DNA of 64,000 nt from Cervus elaphus (Eukaryota > Chordata > Mammalia > Artiodactyla > Cervidae), in NCBI RefSeq assembly GCF_910594005.1, contig NC_057816.1, forward strand, positions 42,432,797 through 42,496,796. Reading direction: 5' to 3'. Numbering within the stretch: position 1 is the first letter of the stretch; each line of letters starts with the position of its first letter. The notes beneath the pieces are model-generated. The model saw nothing but the letters and a program-made list of their open reading frames with translations, was not told where the DNA came from and did not search any database. Shown piece by piece: positions 44,816 to 54,515 of the stretch. The position numbers and the translations under genes are program-made.

Positions 44816-45334
44816 TGAACGAGAAATGGAGTAGGATGAGATTCAGACCTATTTAATGGTTTTCCTTTGTATCAGTCTCTTGTAGACAGCTCACATTTTC
44901 GGATCCACTAGATGGGGGATGGAGGCTAAAATGATATAAAGGCTAATGACTTTGAATGTGAGTATTGGATTTGAAATGTGTCTCCGCTACTTAACATGGT
45001 ATCTTTCAAACTGTATTCCTTTTATGAGCTTCCTTTCATCTGTAAATTTTTAAGACCACTTCTCTACCATAAAGATTAGTGACCATCACACTAGACTATG
45101 TATGTGAAAGATCCTCCCACACATAGCCTTGAACACTGAGGATGTTCAGGGTTGAGGAAATGACTTATTCTTTCCAGAGTTATATAAAAACTTTCATGGG
45201 AAAATTGACTTTAACCCCCAATTTTTAGTAGTGATAAAAACCAACTTTCTTAGCTCTATTGTGTATCACATCTGGACATGTTAGAAATATCACCTGGTTA
45301 ACTACCCATAAAATCTCACATGCTTATTAAAGAA
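44816..45334. other. Unassigned non-coding DNA
   Basis: Nothing recognised. Confidence 0.4.
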
Positions 45335-46010
45335 CAGCAAACATTTACCAAGACCCCAGAATGAACCAGATATAATGGTAGGAGCTAATTTATGCCAAGG
45401 AATGATAGAATAGTTACCCTCAAAATATCTAATTGGAGAGGCAAGAAAATTGATACCATATTTTAACAATTCTAGTTCTCACAATATTTTTTTAACATTT
45501 TTGTGAATTGTGACTTTCAGTTATACCTTGTACACGATAAACATGGTAAGTACTGTTTTGGAAAGAAGTATAGAATACTCTGGGAAGGGTAGGCAAGTTC
45601 AGGGATCAGAGAAAGCTTCCCAAAGGAGAAGATACTGAGTTATGTGGAAGGATAAGTGGACTGAGGAAGGAGACTGGTGAGGAAGAGGGTGGCGTGTGCA
45701 AAGACACAGTCAGATTATTAATTATGTGCAGGGCCCTGCCAAGTATTGTATATGTCAGCCACATGAGGGGGAATGAAGAACTAAATGAAGAACTAATTGA
45801 TCATGAGGCAATGGTTAGTTCTAGTTCAGGTCACATACAGCAAGATTAACTGATCTGGATTTTATCCGAGGAGCAATAAGGCATCTTTTAAACAGGGTCT
45901 CACAAGCTTGGATTTGCAATATTGATAGATTTTCAGGACTGTTGGCATAAAGAAAGTAGGCAATGACCTAAGGACCAGAATGAGGAAGGGCGTTCTTGGA
46001 AATGGAATTT
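45335..46010 (-). mobile_element. L2 LINE 3' region
   Basis: Antisense L2: CAGAGAAAGCTTCCCAAAGG, GAGGGTGGCGTGTGCAAAG, 'TTTATCCGAGGAGCAATAAG', 'CAGGGTCTCACAAGCTTGG'. Indel-rich. Confidence 0.5.
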
Positions 46011-47142
46011 AAATCCAGGTGTCTGTAGTGAGGTAACCAGAGAAGGGCTCTGGAAAAGAAGCTAGCTAAACGCCATCCTGACTGGTCAGCGCAGAAACCC
46101 GCATGTGCGGGTTGATTTGCCCAACCAACCCTTCGTCAACAGAGGCTGTACTTCCATGACCATTTCTAGGCAAGTGTGTGCTCCTGGCACCATCACCACG
46201 TGCCCTGGGGACACATTTAAATGGTCTTTGAATGTGTGAATGCCCCATTATATCTGAGTGTCTGAAAGTCTCTCTCCACAAACACGAACTGTACAAAAGG
46301 CATCTGCTCTCAATAGGAAACAACGGTGCACTGGAGCAGGCAGGACAAAGCTGGAAAGAAAGCAAGTAACAGCTCTGCTGCCTACCAAGCTGCCTCTTCT
46401 AGCTTCTTGCTAAAGGCCCCTTCCGTTCTCTCTCCCCCACCAACCAGGGGGAGAGTGCTGTGTACTCGCATTCATCAATCTAAACATTTCAAATTAAACT
46501 GCCCCAGGAGTTGAATTACCTCAGCTACTGTTTCCCAGAAATGTGGCACTCTGCAATCAAGAGGTTTCAAACAAGATTCCCTGAAGACAGTCATTGTTCC
46601 TTCATCTGTTCAGAAATAAAGCACTTGCAAAGTTACAACTGTGTTCACCACAGAAAGTGTTGTTTGGTTTCATAAAAATGGTGGGTGGGAAGAACATATT
46701 GGCAAAAAAAAAAAAAAAAGAAAGAAAAGGTCTGGAAAAGAATAGTTTTCAGCACATCCCTAAGAAAGGTTTATTGAAACCTTTTTATTTTTAGGATCTG
46801 AGAGAAACTTTTGCTGAGCAGGTGAGCAGGACGGGCTTGCTCAAGAGCCCAAGGAAGCAGTAATATCAGGACATGAATTCCCAGCAACTTGGGCTTATTA
46901 TGGCTCTGTCACGTACAACTTGTAGTATTCTAGTCACTTAAGATCCTCAGAACTCATTTTCTTCACCCTTGCAGAATAAGTGTGGATGAAAATATAGCAT
47001 GTTATTATAAATCACTTTGCAAAATATAATGAGCTATTATTTGACTCTAAAGGATCAAAATTATTTGCTAAATACTTGAAGAAAGCAGTCTTTTTTGATC
47101 CCTAGACCATTAATTAATTAAAGAAATATCATTGAAATTTTA
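46011..47142. other. Unassigned non-coding DNA with a 17-A run at about 46706
   Basis: No gene. The A-run could be an old retroposon tail, but nothing recognisable precedes it. Confidence 0.4.
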
Positions 47143-49000
47143 TGTGCTGGATGGAGACGAGATGGCAGAATAGAAGGTCATAAGCCTCACCCACCTCTTA
47201 CAAAAACACTAAAACCACAACTAATTCCATAACAGCCATTAACAACAAAAAAAATGCTGGAACCTACCAAAAAAGTCCTACACCCAAAGACAAAGAAGAA
47301 GCCACAACAGGCCAGTAGGAGGGGCACAATCACTGTAAAATCAAATCCCACGCAAGCTACAAACTGGAGAATAATTATACCACAGACGTTCTCCCACAAC
47401 ATGGAAAGTTTCAAACCCCACCATCAGGCGCCCAAGCCTGGGAGTCTGGCAATAGGAGGAGGATCCCCCAGAGAGTCTGGCTTTGAAGGGTAGGGGGTCT
47501 GACCTCAGGAATCCCACAGGACTGGGGGAAACAGAAACCCCACATTTGGAGATCACACACAAGGTCTTGATACCAGGACCCAGGGTAAAACGCAGTTATC
47601 TCGTGAGAGGCCAGGCCTGCTAGTATTAGAGGGTCTTCTGTGGAGGCAGGGCACAGCAGCGGCTCCCTCCTGGGACTGAGATACCAGCATCACTAGTTCT
47701 GGGGAGAGCTTATTGGCTGAGCCCTCCTGGACGCTGCCACTTTCTCACCAAGACCTGGCACCACCCAGCAGCCTGTAGACTCCAATGCTGGTGTCAGACC
47801 AAACAACCACCAGGGAAGAAACACAGCCCTACCATCAGCAGACAGACCACTTAAAGTTTTCCTGACCACACAGCTCTTGACATGGCCCTGCCCACCTGAG
47901 GGACAACACCCAGCTCCACCCACCAGTGGACAGGGACCAGCCACTTGCACTAGGAAGTCTGCACAAGACTCTAGATCAGCCTCATCCACCTGGGGGCAGA
48001 TAGCAGAAGCAAGAACTATAACCCTGCAGCCTGTAGAACAGAAACCATGATCACAGAAAATCAGACAAAATGAGACTGCAAAGGAGTATGTCCTAGATGA
48101 GGGAACAAGATAAAACCCCAAAAGAACAACTAAGTGAAGCTGAGGTATGCAATCTACATGAAAAATACTTCAGAGTAATGATAATAAAGATGATCCGATA
48201 TCTCAGAAAAAGAATGGAGGCAGAGATCAAGAAGATACAAGAAATGTTTAACAAGGCAGAAATCAAGAAGATACAAGAAATGTTTAACAAAGACCTAAAT
48301 GAACTAAAAAAACAAACAGATATGAACACTACAATACTGGAAAAGAAAAATACACTGGAAAGAATCAATACTAGAATAACTGAAGCAGAACAGTAAGTGA
48401 TATGGAAGACAGAATGATGGAAATCACTGCCATGGAACAGAATAAAGAAAAAAGAATGAAAAGACTTGAGGACCCAGAGACCTCTGTGACAATATGAAAC
48501 ACACTGACATTCACATTATAGGTGTTCCACAAGAAGGAGAGAGAAAGAAAGGACCCGAGAAAGTATATTTTAGGAGACAGTAGCTGAAAACTTCTCTAAG
48601 GTGGGAAAAGAAAGTCATCTAAGCCCAGAAAGCACAAAGAGTCCCATGCAGGATGAACCCTGCTGAGACAAACAGTAATCAAATTGAAAAAAATTAAATA
48701 CAAAGTATTGAAAATAACAAGGGAAAAGCAGCAAATTACATAAGGGGAATTCTCATAAGGTTATCCAGTGAAGTCTTTGCAGAAATTCTCCAGACCAGAA
48801 GGGAGAGTCACAATGTATTTAAAGTGAGGAAGGAAGCTACAACCAAGAATACTTTACCCAGCAAGGCACTCATTCAGATTCAACAGATCAAAAGCTTTAC
48901 AAATAAGCAAAAGCTAAGAGAATCCAGCACCACCAGACCAACTTTGCAACAAATGCTAAAGGAACTTTTTCTAGGCGGAAGAGAAGAGGCCACAACTAGG
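47143..49000 (+). mobile_element. Old near-full-length L1: 5'UTR and ORF1
   Basis: Starts near GGAGACGAGATGGCAGAATAG, a typical L1 5' start, followed by about 950 bp of GC-rich 5'UTR (to about 48090), then ORF1. The same element continues, interrupted, to about 56530 (49206-49359, 50468-51017, 51233-51440, 52298-53814, 54516-56530), so it once spanned about 6.7 kb. Stops and frameshifts in both ORFs. Confidence 0.9.
48097..48396 (+). pseudogene. L1 ORF1p remnant, coiled-coil part (about 99 aa open)
   Basis: ORF1p is the RNA-binding trimeric chaperone of L1. The open part holds the basic, Glu/Lys-rich coiled coil: KKIQEMFNK repeated, then DLNELKKQTDMNTTILEKKN and INTRITEAEQ, which normally leads into the RNA-binding domain. 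Downstream RNA-binding and C-terminal sequence persists to about 48980 in broken frames (KSFTNKQKLRESSTTRP, LQQMLKELF). A 36-bp tandem duplication (48220-48255, 48256-48291) repeats 12 residues in the coiled coil. Confidence 0.85.
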
Positions 49001-49205
49001 CTTCCCTGGTGGCTCAGACTGTACAGAATCTGCTTGCGATGCAGGAGACTCAGGTTTGATCCCTGGGTCAGGAAGATCCCCTGGAGAAGGAAATGGCAAC
49101 CCACTCCAGTATTCTTGCCTGGAGAATTCCATGGACAGAGGAGCCTGGCAGCTACAGTCCATGGGGTCGCAAAAGAATTGGACACGACTGAGCGATTATC
49201 ACTTT
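49001..49205 (+). mobile_element. Bov-tA SINE inside the L1
   Basis: GGCTTCCCTGGTGGCTCAGA head, GGTTTGATCCCTGGGTC, ends GGACACGACTGAGCGATTAT plus CACTTTCAC. L1 ORF1 3' sequence on both sides. Confidence 0.95.
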
Positions 49206-49359
49206 CACAGAAACAAGAAAATTAAAAAATGGAAAAGCTCACCAGGAAAGGCAAACATACACTAAAGGTAGAAAATCATCCACACACAAATATGAGATCA
49301 AAACCAGCAACTGTGAGAAGAGGAGAGATAAATGCAGGATATTGGAAATGCATTTGAAA
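49206..49359 (+). mobile_element. Old L1, inter-ORF/ORF1 3' continuation
   Basis: AGAAACAAGAAAATTAAAAA, then GAGATAAATGCAGGATATTG and GGAAATGCATTTGAAA: L1 sequence resumed after the SINE and cut by a TTAA-flanked insertion. Confidence 0.85.
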
Positions 49360-49628
49360 TTAACTTATTATTGACCAGGGGATTTTTTGCAGAAACAAAC
49401 TCCTGTGGCCAGCAATTTTTCTTTTGGCAGGCCAAGAATTAATTCTTTTATTTCACAAACACTTCATGAGTTATCACATTCAACAGTTACACCTCACACA
49501 TGTATAAAGTCTTCTAATTTCCATGAAACGTTGTCTTCAATCCACTCTTCTGCAGAAGAACAGGAACATTCTCCAGCACTGTGAGTTTCATTTTCACTTT
49601 TCGTATCAGAACCAATCACTAAGAATTT

Positions 49629-49823
49629 TTATCTTTTCATTGGTCTAATATTCACATTGTCTGAATCAGAACTATATTCTGAAGAACTGTCATCTTCTGA
49701 GACACTAGTATATATGCTACGTGGACCGTCGAAGAAAGTATCATCATAAAATTCACCAAAAAATTCTTCACTTAAAATTTCATAATGTGTCATTTTTGAA
49801 AATTTTGCATTTATAATATACAC
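49629..49823 (-). pseudogene. piggyBac-like transposase N-terminal fragment
   Basis: A 64-residue open frame starting about 170 bp inside the inner right end, as expected for a transposase start. It has SEEFFGEFYDDTFF, then the acidic serine run SEDDSSSEYSSDSDN, like the disordered N termini of piggyBac transposases. After a stop the homologous sequence seems to continue in another frame to about 49450 (SSAEEWIED, SWKLEDF). It then runs straight to the 3' inverted end, so the catalytic DDD region is missing. Family resemblance is inferred from TTAA, TIRs and composition, not from an alignment. Confidence 0.5.
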
Positions 49824-50009
49824 AAGGTTGGAACAAAAGTCTAACAGAGCAAAATGTGAATGATAGTGACAATCACAAGTTGTATAATTAGCCCTTGATC
49901 AGTTTTAAGCTGTAACAACTTAGCACAGTGATGGTGATGTTAACAGTGTCACTCTTTAAAAATGTATTGATACATCTTTAGTCAATAATGTTAAGGTAAC
50001 AAAAGACAT

Positions 50010-50409
50010 GAGCAAGTGGGAAGAGTCCTGAGGAGTTGTGCTTAGAGGAACAAGGCTATTTAGAAGCAGGTGAAGTAAATGTGAAGACTGGCAAAGAGGT
50101 TGGAGAAGAAATAGGTCTTGGAGCTTTAAAAGTCAAGGAAGGAGAGAATTTCAAAGACAAGAGAAGAACTGGTCGGAGGGAAGGCAATAGCTTTAGAAAC
50201 TTTTTTTTTTTTAATGTATTTAAATGCTTCTCTGAGAGGAACCAGGAGACGCAGGTTTGATCCCTGGGTTGGCAAGATCCCCTGGAGGAGGAAATGGCAA
50301 CCCCCTCTAGTACTCTTGCTTAGGAAATCCTAAGGACAGAGGAGCCTAGCGGACTACAGTCCATGGGGTCACAAAGAGTCAGACATGACTGAAGCGACTG
50401 AGCATGAGC
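50010..50409 (+). mobile_element. Chimeric retroposon: about 220 bp unknown sequence joined to Bov-tA, 12-bp TSD
   Basis: AACAAAAGACAT occurs at 49998-50009 and again at 50410-50421, exactly flanking this 400-bp block. The left about 220 bp (50010-50229) is not SINE: it is purine-rich and ends with a T12 run at 50201-50213. The right part is Bov-tA from the 'GGAGACGCAGGTTTGATCCC' position to GACTGAAGCGACTGAGCATG, lacking the SINE's own head. Confidence 0.7.
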
Positions 50410-50415
50410 AACAAA

Positions 50416-50448
50416 AGACATATTAATGTGTCTTTTATTAATATGTCT
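50416..50448. repeat. Perfect 12-bp inverted repeat, 9-nt loop, next to the piggyBac-like end
   Basis: AGACATATTAAT (50416-50427) and ATTAATATGTCT (50437-50448) are exact complements. Located 16 bp from the terminal TTAA; subterminal palindromes are common in piggyBac-type elements. Confidence 0.9.
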
Positions 50449-50467
50449 CTGGTCAATAATGTGTTAA

Positions 50468-51017
50468 AAGATCAGCAACTTAAAACAATCTTGTTTATAT
50501 ATAGACTGTTTTATAAAAATCTCATGGTAATGGTAAAAAAATATCTACAGTAGATACACAAAAAAGAGAAAGAAATCTAAACACAACACTAAAATTAGTC
50601 ATCAAATAATAAGAGTAGAAAGCAAAAGAGGAAGGGAAGAAAACAGACCTACCAAAACAAATCCAGAGCAAGTAACAATAAGGCAACAAGCACATATATA
50701 TTGATAATTACCTCAAATGTAAACAGATTAAATGCCCCAAACCAAAGAGACAAAAGACAGACTGCTGAATGGATACAAAAATAAGACGGATATAAATACT
50801 GCCTGCAAGAGACCCATTTCAGATCTAGGGACACATACAGAATGAAAGTGAGAGAATGGAAAACGTTATTCCATGCAAATGGAAATCAAAAGAAAGCTAG
50901 AATAGCAATACTCATATAAGAATAAAAAGATTTTAAAATAAAGACTGTTATGGGAGACAAAGATACTATATACTAATCAAGGGATCAAACCAAGGAGATA
51001 TAACAACTGTGAATATA
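50468..51017 (+). mobile_element. Old L1, ORF2 endonuclease region
   Basis: AAGATCAGCAACTTAAAACA, then TAAATGCCCCAAACCAAAGA, CTGCAAGAGACCCATTTCAG and CAAATGGAAATCAAAAGAAA mark the 5' part of ORF2. Interrupted at about 51017 by a SINE. Confidence 0.88.
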
Positions 51018-51232
51018 TATGCACGTGTGCTTAGCAGTAAAGAATCCACGGAGAACAGGTGCATCTTGGTAGGAGATGCAGGTTCGATCCCTGGGTCAGG
51101 AAGATCCCCTGGAGCAGGGAATGGCAACCCACTCCACTATTCTTGCCTGGAGAACCTCATGGACAGAGGAGCCTGGCAGGCTACAGTCCATAGGGTCGCA
51201 TAGAGTCGGACATGGCTGAAGCAACTTAGCAC
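51018..51232 (+). mobile_element. Bov-tA SINE with scrambled head inside the L1
   Basis: GATGCAGGTTCGATCCCTGG B box, GGAAGATCCCCTGGAGCAGG, ends GGACATGGCTGAAGCAACTT. Between TAAAGAATCC and the B box, about 20 bp of non-canonical sequence replaces the usual anticodon-arm region. Confidence 0.9.
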
Positions 51233-51440
51233 GCAACTTAGGAGCACCTTAATGTATAAGGCAAAAACGAACAGTCATAAAAGGAGAAATCAACAGTAAC
51301 ACAATAATAGTAGGGTACTTTAACACCCCACTTTCATCAGTGGACAGATCATCCAGATAGAAAATCAACAAGGAACACGGCCATAGATGACATATTAGAT
51401 GACATGAACTTAAGTGATATTACAGAGCATTCCATTCCAA
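51233..51440 (+). mobile_element. Old L1, ORF2 continuation
   Basis: TTAGGAGCACCTTAATGTAT, 'AGGGTACTTTAACACCCCAC' and 'CAGAGCATTCCATTCCAA'. Interrupted at 51440. Confidence 0.88.
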
Positions 51441-52297
51441 TCAAGATGGTGGAGTAGAAGGATGTGCACTCATCTTCTCCTATGGAAACACCAAAATCAC
51501 AACTAGCTGCTGAACAAGCATCGACAGGAGAATGTTGGATAAAAAAGATATCCTGCATCCAAGGGCAAAGGAGAAGCCCCAACAAGACAGTAGCAGGGGC
51601 ACAATGGTGTTTAAAATCAAATCTCAGACCCAAGAGGGATGCTCAGAGGGTGCAAACAAAACCCTGCACACACCAGGACTGAGGAAAGGGAGCAGTGACC
51701 CCCACAGGAGACTGAGCTAGACAGGCATTTGAGAGTTTGAGTGTCTCCTGCGGAGGCACGGGCCAGCAGTGACCTCTGTGGGGACAGGGGCTCTGGCTGC
51801 AGCAGACCTGGGTGGCCTGGCAGCGGGCGTAAGTCCTCTTGCAGGAGGTCACCATTAGCCCCACCATACAGCCGCCGAGCAGACGACCCATAAACTGGAG
51901 AACGATTATACCAAAGAAGTTCTCGCACTGTTGCAAAAGTTCTAGGGCCCACAACAGATTTCCCAACCTGGGGATTCGGCAAAACCATGGAGCCCCACCA
52001 GGGAAACAGACTCTTGGAGGCCACAACAAAACCTTTTGTGCAAACCAGGACCCAGGAGGAAGCAGCCGTGACTCTGCAACTGACTGAGCCAGGCTTACCT
52101 GTGAGTGTCTGGGCGTCTCCGGCAGAGGCGTGGGTCGACAGAGGCCTGCTGCGGGGTCAGGGGCACTAACTACAGCGGTCCTGGGGGCTGTGGTGTGCTG
52201 GCCTAAGTCCTTTGGAAGGAGGTTGCCATTACTCCATTGCACCTACAGGCCAAACTACAGGGAGAGAACACAGCCCCACCCATCAGCAGAAAATTGA
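51441..52297 (+). mobile_element. 857-bp L1 5'-end (5'UTR) fragment inserted in L1 ORF2, perfect 12-bp TSD
   Basis: Begins at the canonical L1 5' start (TCAAGATGGTGGAGTAGAAG) and contains only GC-rich 5'UTR, ending CCCACCCATCAGCAGAAAATTG with no ORF and no 3'UTR. ATTCCATTCCAA flanks it at 51429-51440 and 52298-52309. It holds two diverged tandem units with period about 376 bp (compare AGTCCTCTTGCAGGAGGTCA at about 51830 with AGTCCTTTGGAAGGAGGTTG at about 52206). Frames such as 51643-52242 (minus) are incidental. Confidence 0.85.
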
Positions 52298-53814
52298 ATT
52301 CCATTCCAAAACAGCAGAATAAACATTTTTCTCACATGCCCATGAAAAATTCTCCAGGATTGGTCACATGCTTGGCCACAATGCAAACCTGAGTAAATTT
52401 AAGAAAACTGAAATCATATGAAGCATCTTTTCCAACCACAATGCTTTAGAAATCAACTGCAGAGAAGGAAACTATAAAAGACACAAAAATGTGGAGGCTA
52501 AACAATAAGCTACTAAATAATCAATGGATCACTGAAGAAATAAAAGAGGAATCAAAAAATACTTAAAGACAAAGAAAATGAAAGCATAGCAATCCAAAAC
52601 CTATGTGATACAGCAAAGGCAGTTCTAGGAAGAAAGTTTATACCAGTCAATTTTACCTCAAGAAACAATAAAAATCTCAGACAACCAAGACTTGCACCTC
52701 TGCAACTACAGAAAGAACAAACAAAATCCAAAGTTAGTAGAAGGAAAGAAAATACAAAAATCAAAGCAGAAACAAATGAAATAGAGACAAAGAAAAGAGC
52801 AAAGATCAATGACACTAAAAGTGGGTTCTTTACAAAACTGATAAGCCTTTAGGGAAACTCATCAAGAAAAAAAGAGAGATGCCTCAAATTAGTAAAATTA
52901 CAAATGTCAAACTGACGCCACAGAAATATAAAAGATCATAAGAGACTACTACAAGCAACTATATGCCAATAAAATGGATAACCTAGAAGACATGGATAAA
53001 TGCTTACAAAAATACAACCTTCCAAGATAACCAGGAAGAAATAGAAAATATGAAGACAATCACAAAGTTCTGAAATTGAAACTATGATTAAAAATATTCT
53101 AACAACAAAAATCTTCCAAATCAAACAAAAGTCCAGGACCAGATGGCTTCACAGGAATTCCATCAAATATTTGGATAAGAGACAACACCTATCCTTCTGA
53201 AACTGTTCCAAAAAATTGCAGAAAAAACACTCCCAATTTCCTTCTATGAGGCCACCATCACCCTGATACCAAAACTGATCAAAGAGTACACACACAGAAA
53301 CTATAAGCCAGTATCACTGATGAACATGCACACAAAAATTGCCAAAAAATGTTATCAAACTAATTCCAACAATACATTAAAATGATCATATACCATGATC
53401 ACTGAGCTTCATCCCAGAGATGGAAGGATATTTCAGTATCCACAAATCAATCACTGTGATACACCACGTTAACACATTGGACAATAAAAACCATATGATC
53501 ATCTCAAAGGCAGAAAAATCTTTTGACACCCATTGATCTTCAGCACCCATTGATGATAAAAAACTCTCCAGAAAGAGGGCATAGAGGGAGCGTACTTCAA
53601 CATAATAAAGGACATATATGACAGACCTACAGCTAGCATCATTTCACTGGGAAAAGCAGATAGCATTTCCTCTAAGATCAGGAAGGACCTTGGGATGCTC
53701 ACTCCTACCACTTTAATTCAACAGAGTTCTGGAAGTCCTAGTCATGGCAATCAGAGAAGAAAAAGAAGTGAAAGGAATTCAAACTGGAAAAGAAGAAGTA
53801 AAACTATCACTGTT
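52298..53814 (+). mobile_element. Old L1, ORF2 reverse transcriptase region
   Basis: ORF2 order preserved: GGATTGGTCACATGCTTGGC, AAAGCAGTTCTAGGAAGAAAG, 'CCAGGACCAGATGGCTTCAC', 'CATGATCACTGAGCTTCATC', 'CATAGAGGGAGCGTACTTC'. RT core present but full of stops and small indels. Interrupted at 53814 by a younger L1. Confidence 0.92.
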
Positions 53815-54515
53815 ATGGTCTTTATCTTTCTGGCTTACTTCACTCTGTATAATGGGCTCCAGCTTCATCCATCTCATTAGAACTGATTCAAATGAATTCT
53901 TTTTAATGGCTGAGTAATATTCCATGGTGTATATGTACCACAGCTTCCTTATCCATTCATCTGCTGATGGGCATCTAGGTTGCTTCCATGTCCTGGCTAT
54001 TATAAACAGTGCTGCGATGAACATTGGGGTGCACATGTCTCTTTTAGATCTGGTTTCCTCAGTGTGTATGCCCAGCAGTGGGATTGCTGGGTCATATGGC
54101 AGTTCTAGTTCCAGTTTTTTAAGAAATCAGTATACTAACACATACATATGGAATTTAGAAAGATGGTAATGATAACCCTATATGCAAAACAGAAAAAGAG
54201 ACACAGATGTACAGAACAGACTTTTGGACTCTGTGGGAGAAGGCGAGGGTGGGATGTTTCAAGAGAACAGCATCGAAACATGTATATTATCTAGGGTGAA
54301 ACAGATCACCAGCCCAGGTTGGATGCATGAGACAAGTGCTCGGGCCTGGTGCACTGGGAAGACCCAGAGGGATCGGGTAGAGAGGGAGGTGGGAGCGGGG
54401 ATCGAGATGGGGAATACATGTAAATCCATGGCTGATTCATGTCAATGTATGACAAGAACCACTACAATATTGTAAAGTAATTAGCCTCCAACTAATAAAA
54501 ATAAATTAAAAAAAA
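53815..54515 (+). mobile_element. Young L1 with 5' inversion (twin priming) inside the old L1, 15-bp TSD
   Basis: 53815-54122 is antisense ORF2 3' sequence (ATTCTTTTTAATGGCTGAGT, TTCCATGTCCTGGCTATTA). 54123-54515 is the sense 3' end (TGGAATTTAGAAAGATGGTA, ACAGATCACCAGCCCAGG, A-rich tail). AAAACTATCACTGTT lies at 53800-53814 and 54516-54530; its first As are ambiguous with the tail. Confidence 0.95.

Larger units (their letters stand above)
49360..50467 (-). mobile_element. piggyBac-like DNA transposon with TTAA target duplication
   Basis: It interrupts the L1 at TTAA: L1 '...GCATTTGAAA' on the left and 'AAGATCAGCAACTTAAAAC' on the right are contiguous in other L1 copies. TTAA occurs at 49360-49363 and 50464-50467. 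Inside these are inverted ends: CTTATTATTGACCAG at the left, and CACATTATTGACCAG on the minus strand at the right (13/15). A second end-like copy (CATTATTGAC next to TTAA at 49991-49994, minus strand) lies inside. The minus strand codes for an acidic Ser/Asp-rich transposase N terminus. A 400-bp retroposon (50010-50409) sits within it. It is an internally deleted derivative. I cannot name the family. Confidence 0.78.

Noticed and set aside
46699..46724. A-run as the tail of another processed retrogene
   Set aside because: No mRNA-like or LINE-like sequence precedes it, and no flanking direct repeat was found.
49387..49584. 65-residue plus-strand frame inside the piggyBac-like element
   Set aside because: Opposite in orientation to the transposase-like frame and end polarity; no domain. 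Treated as antisense.
51643..52242. 199-residue minus-strand open frame
   Set aside because: It lies antisense within GC-rich L1 5'UTR; low stop frequency there is a base-composition effect.
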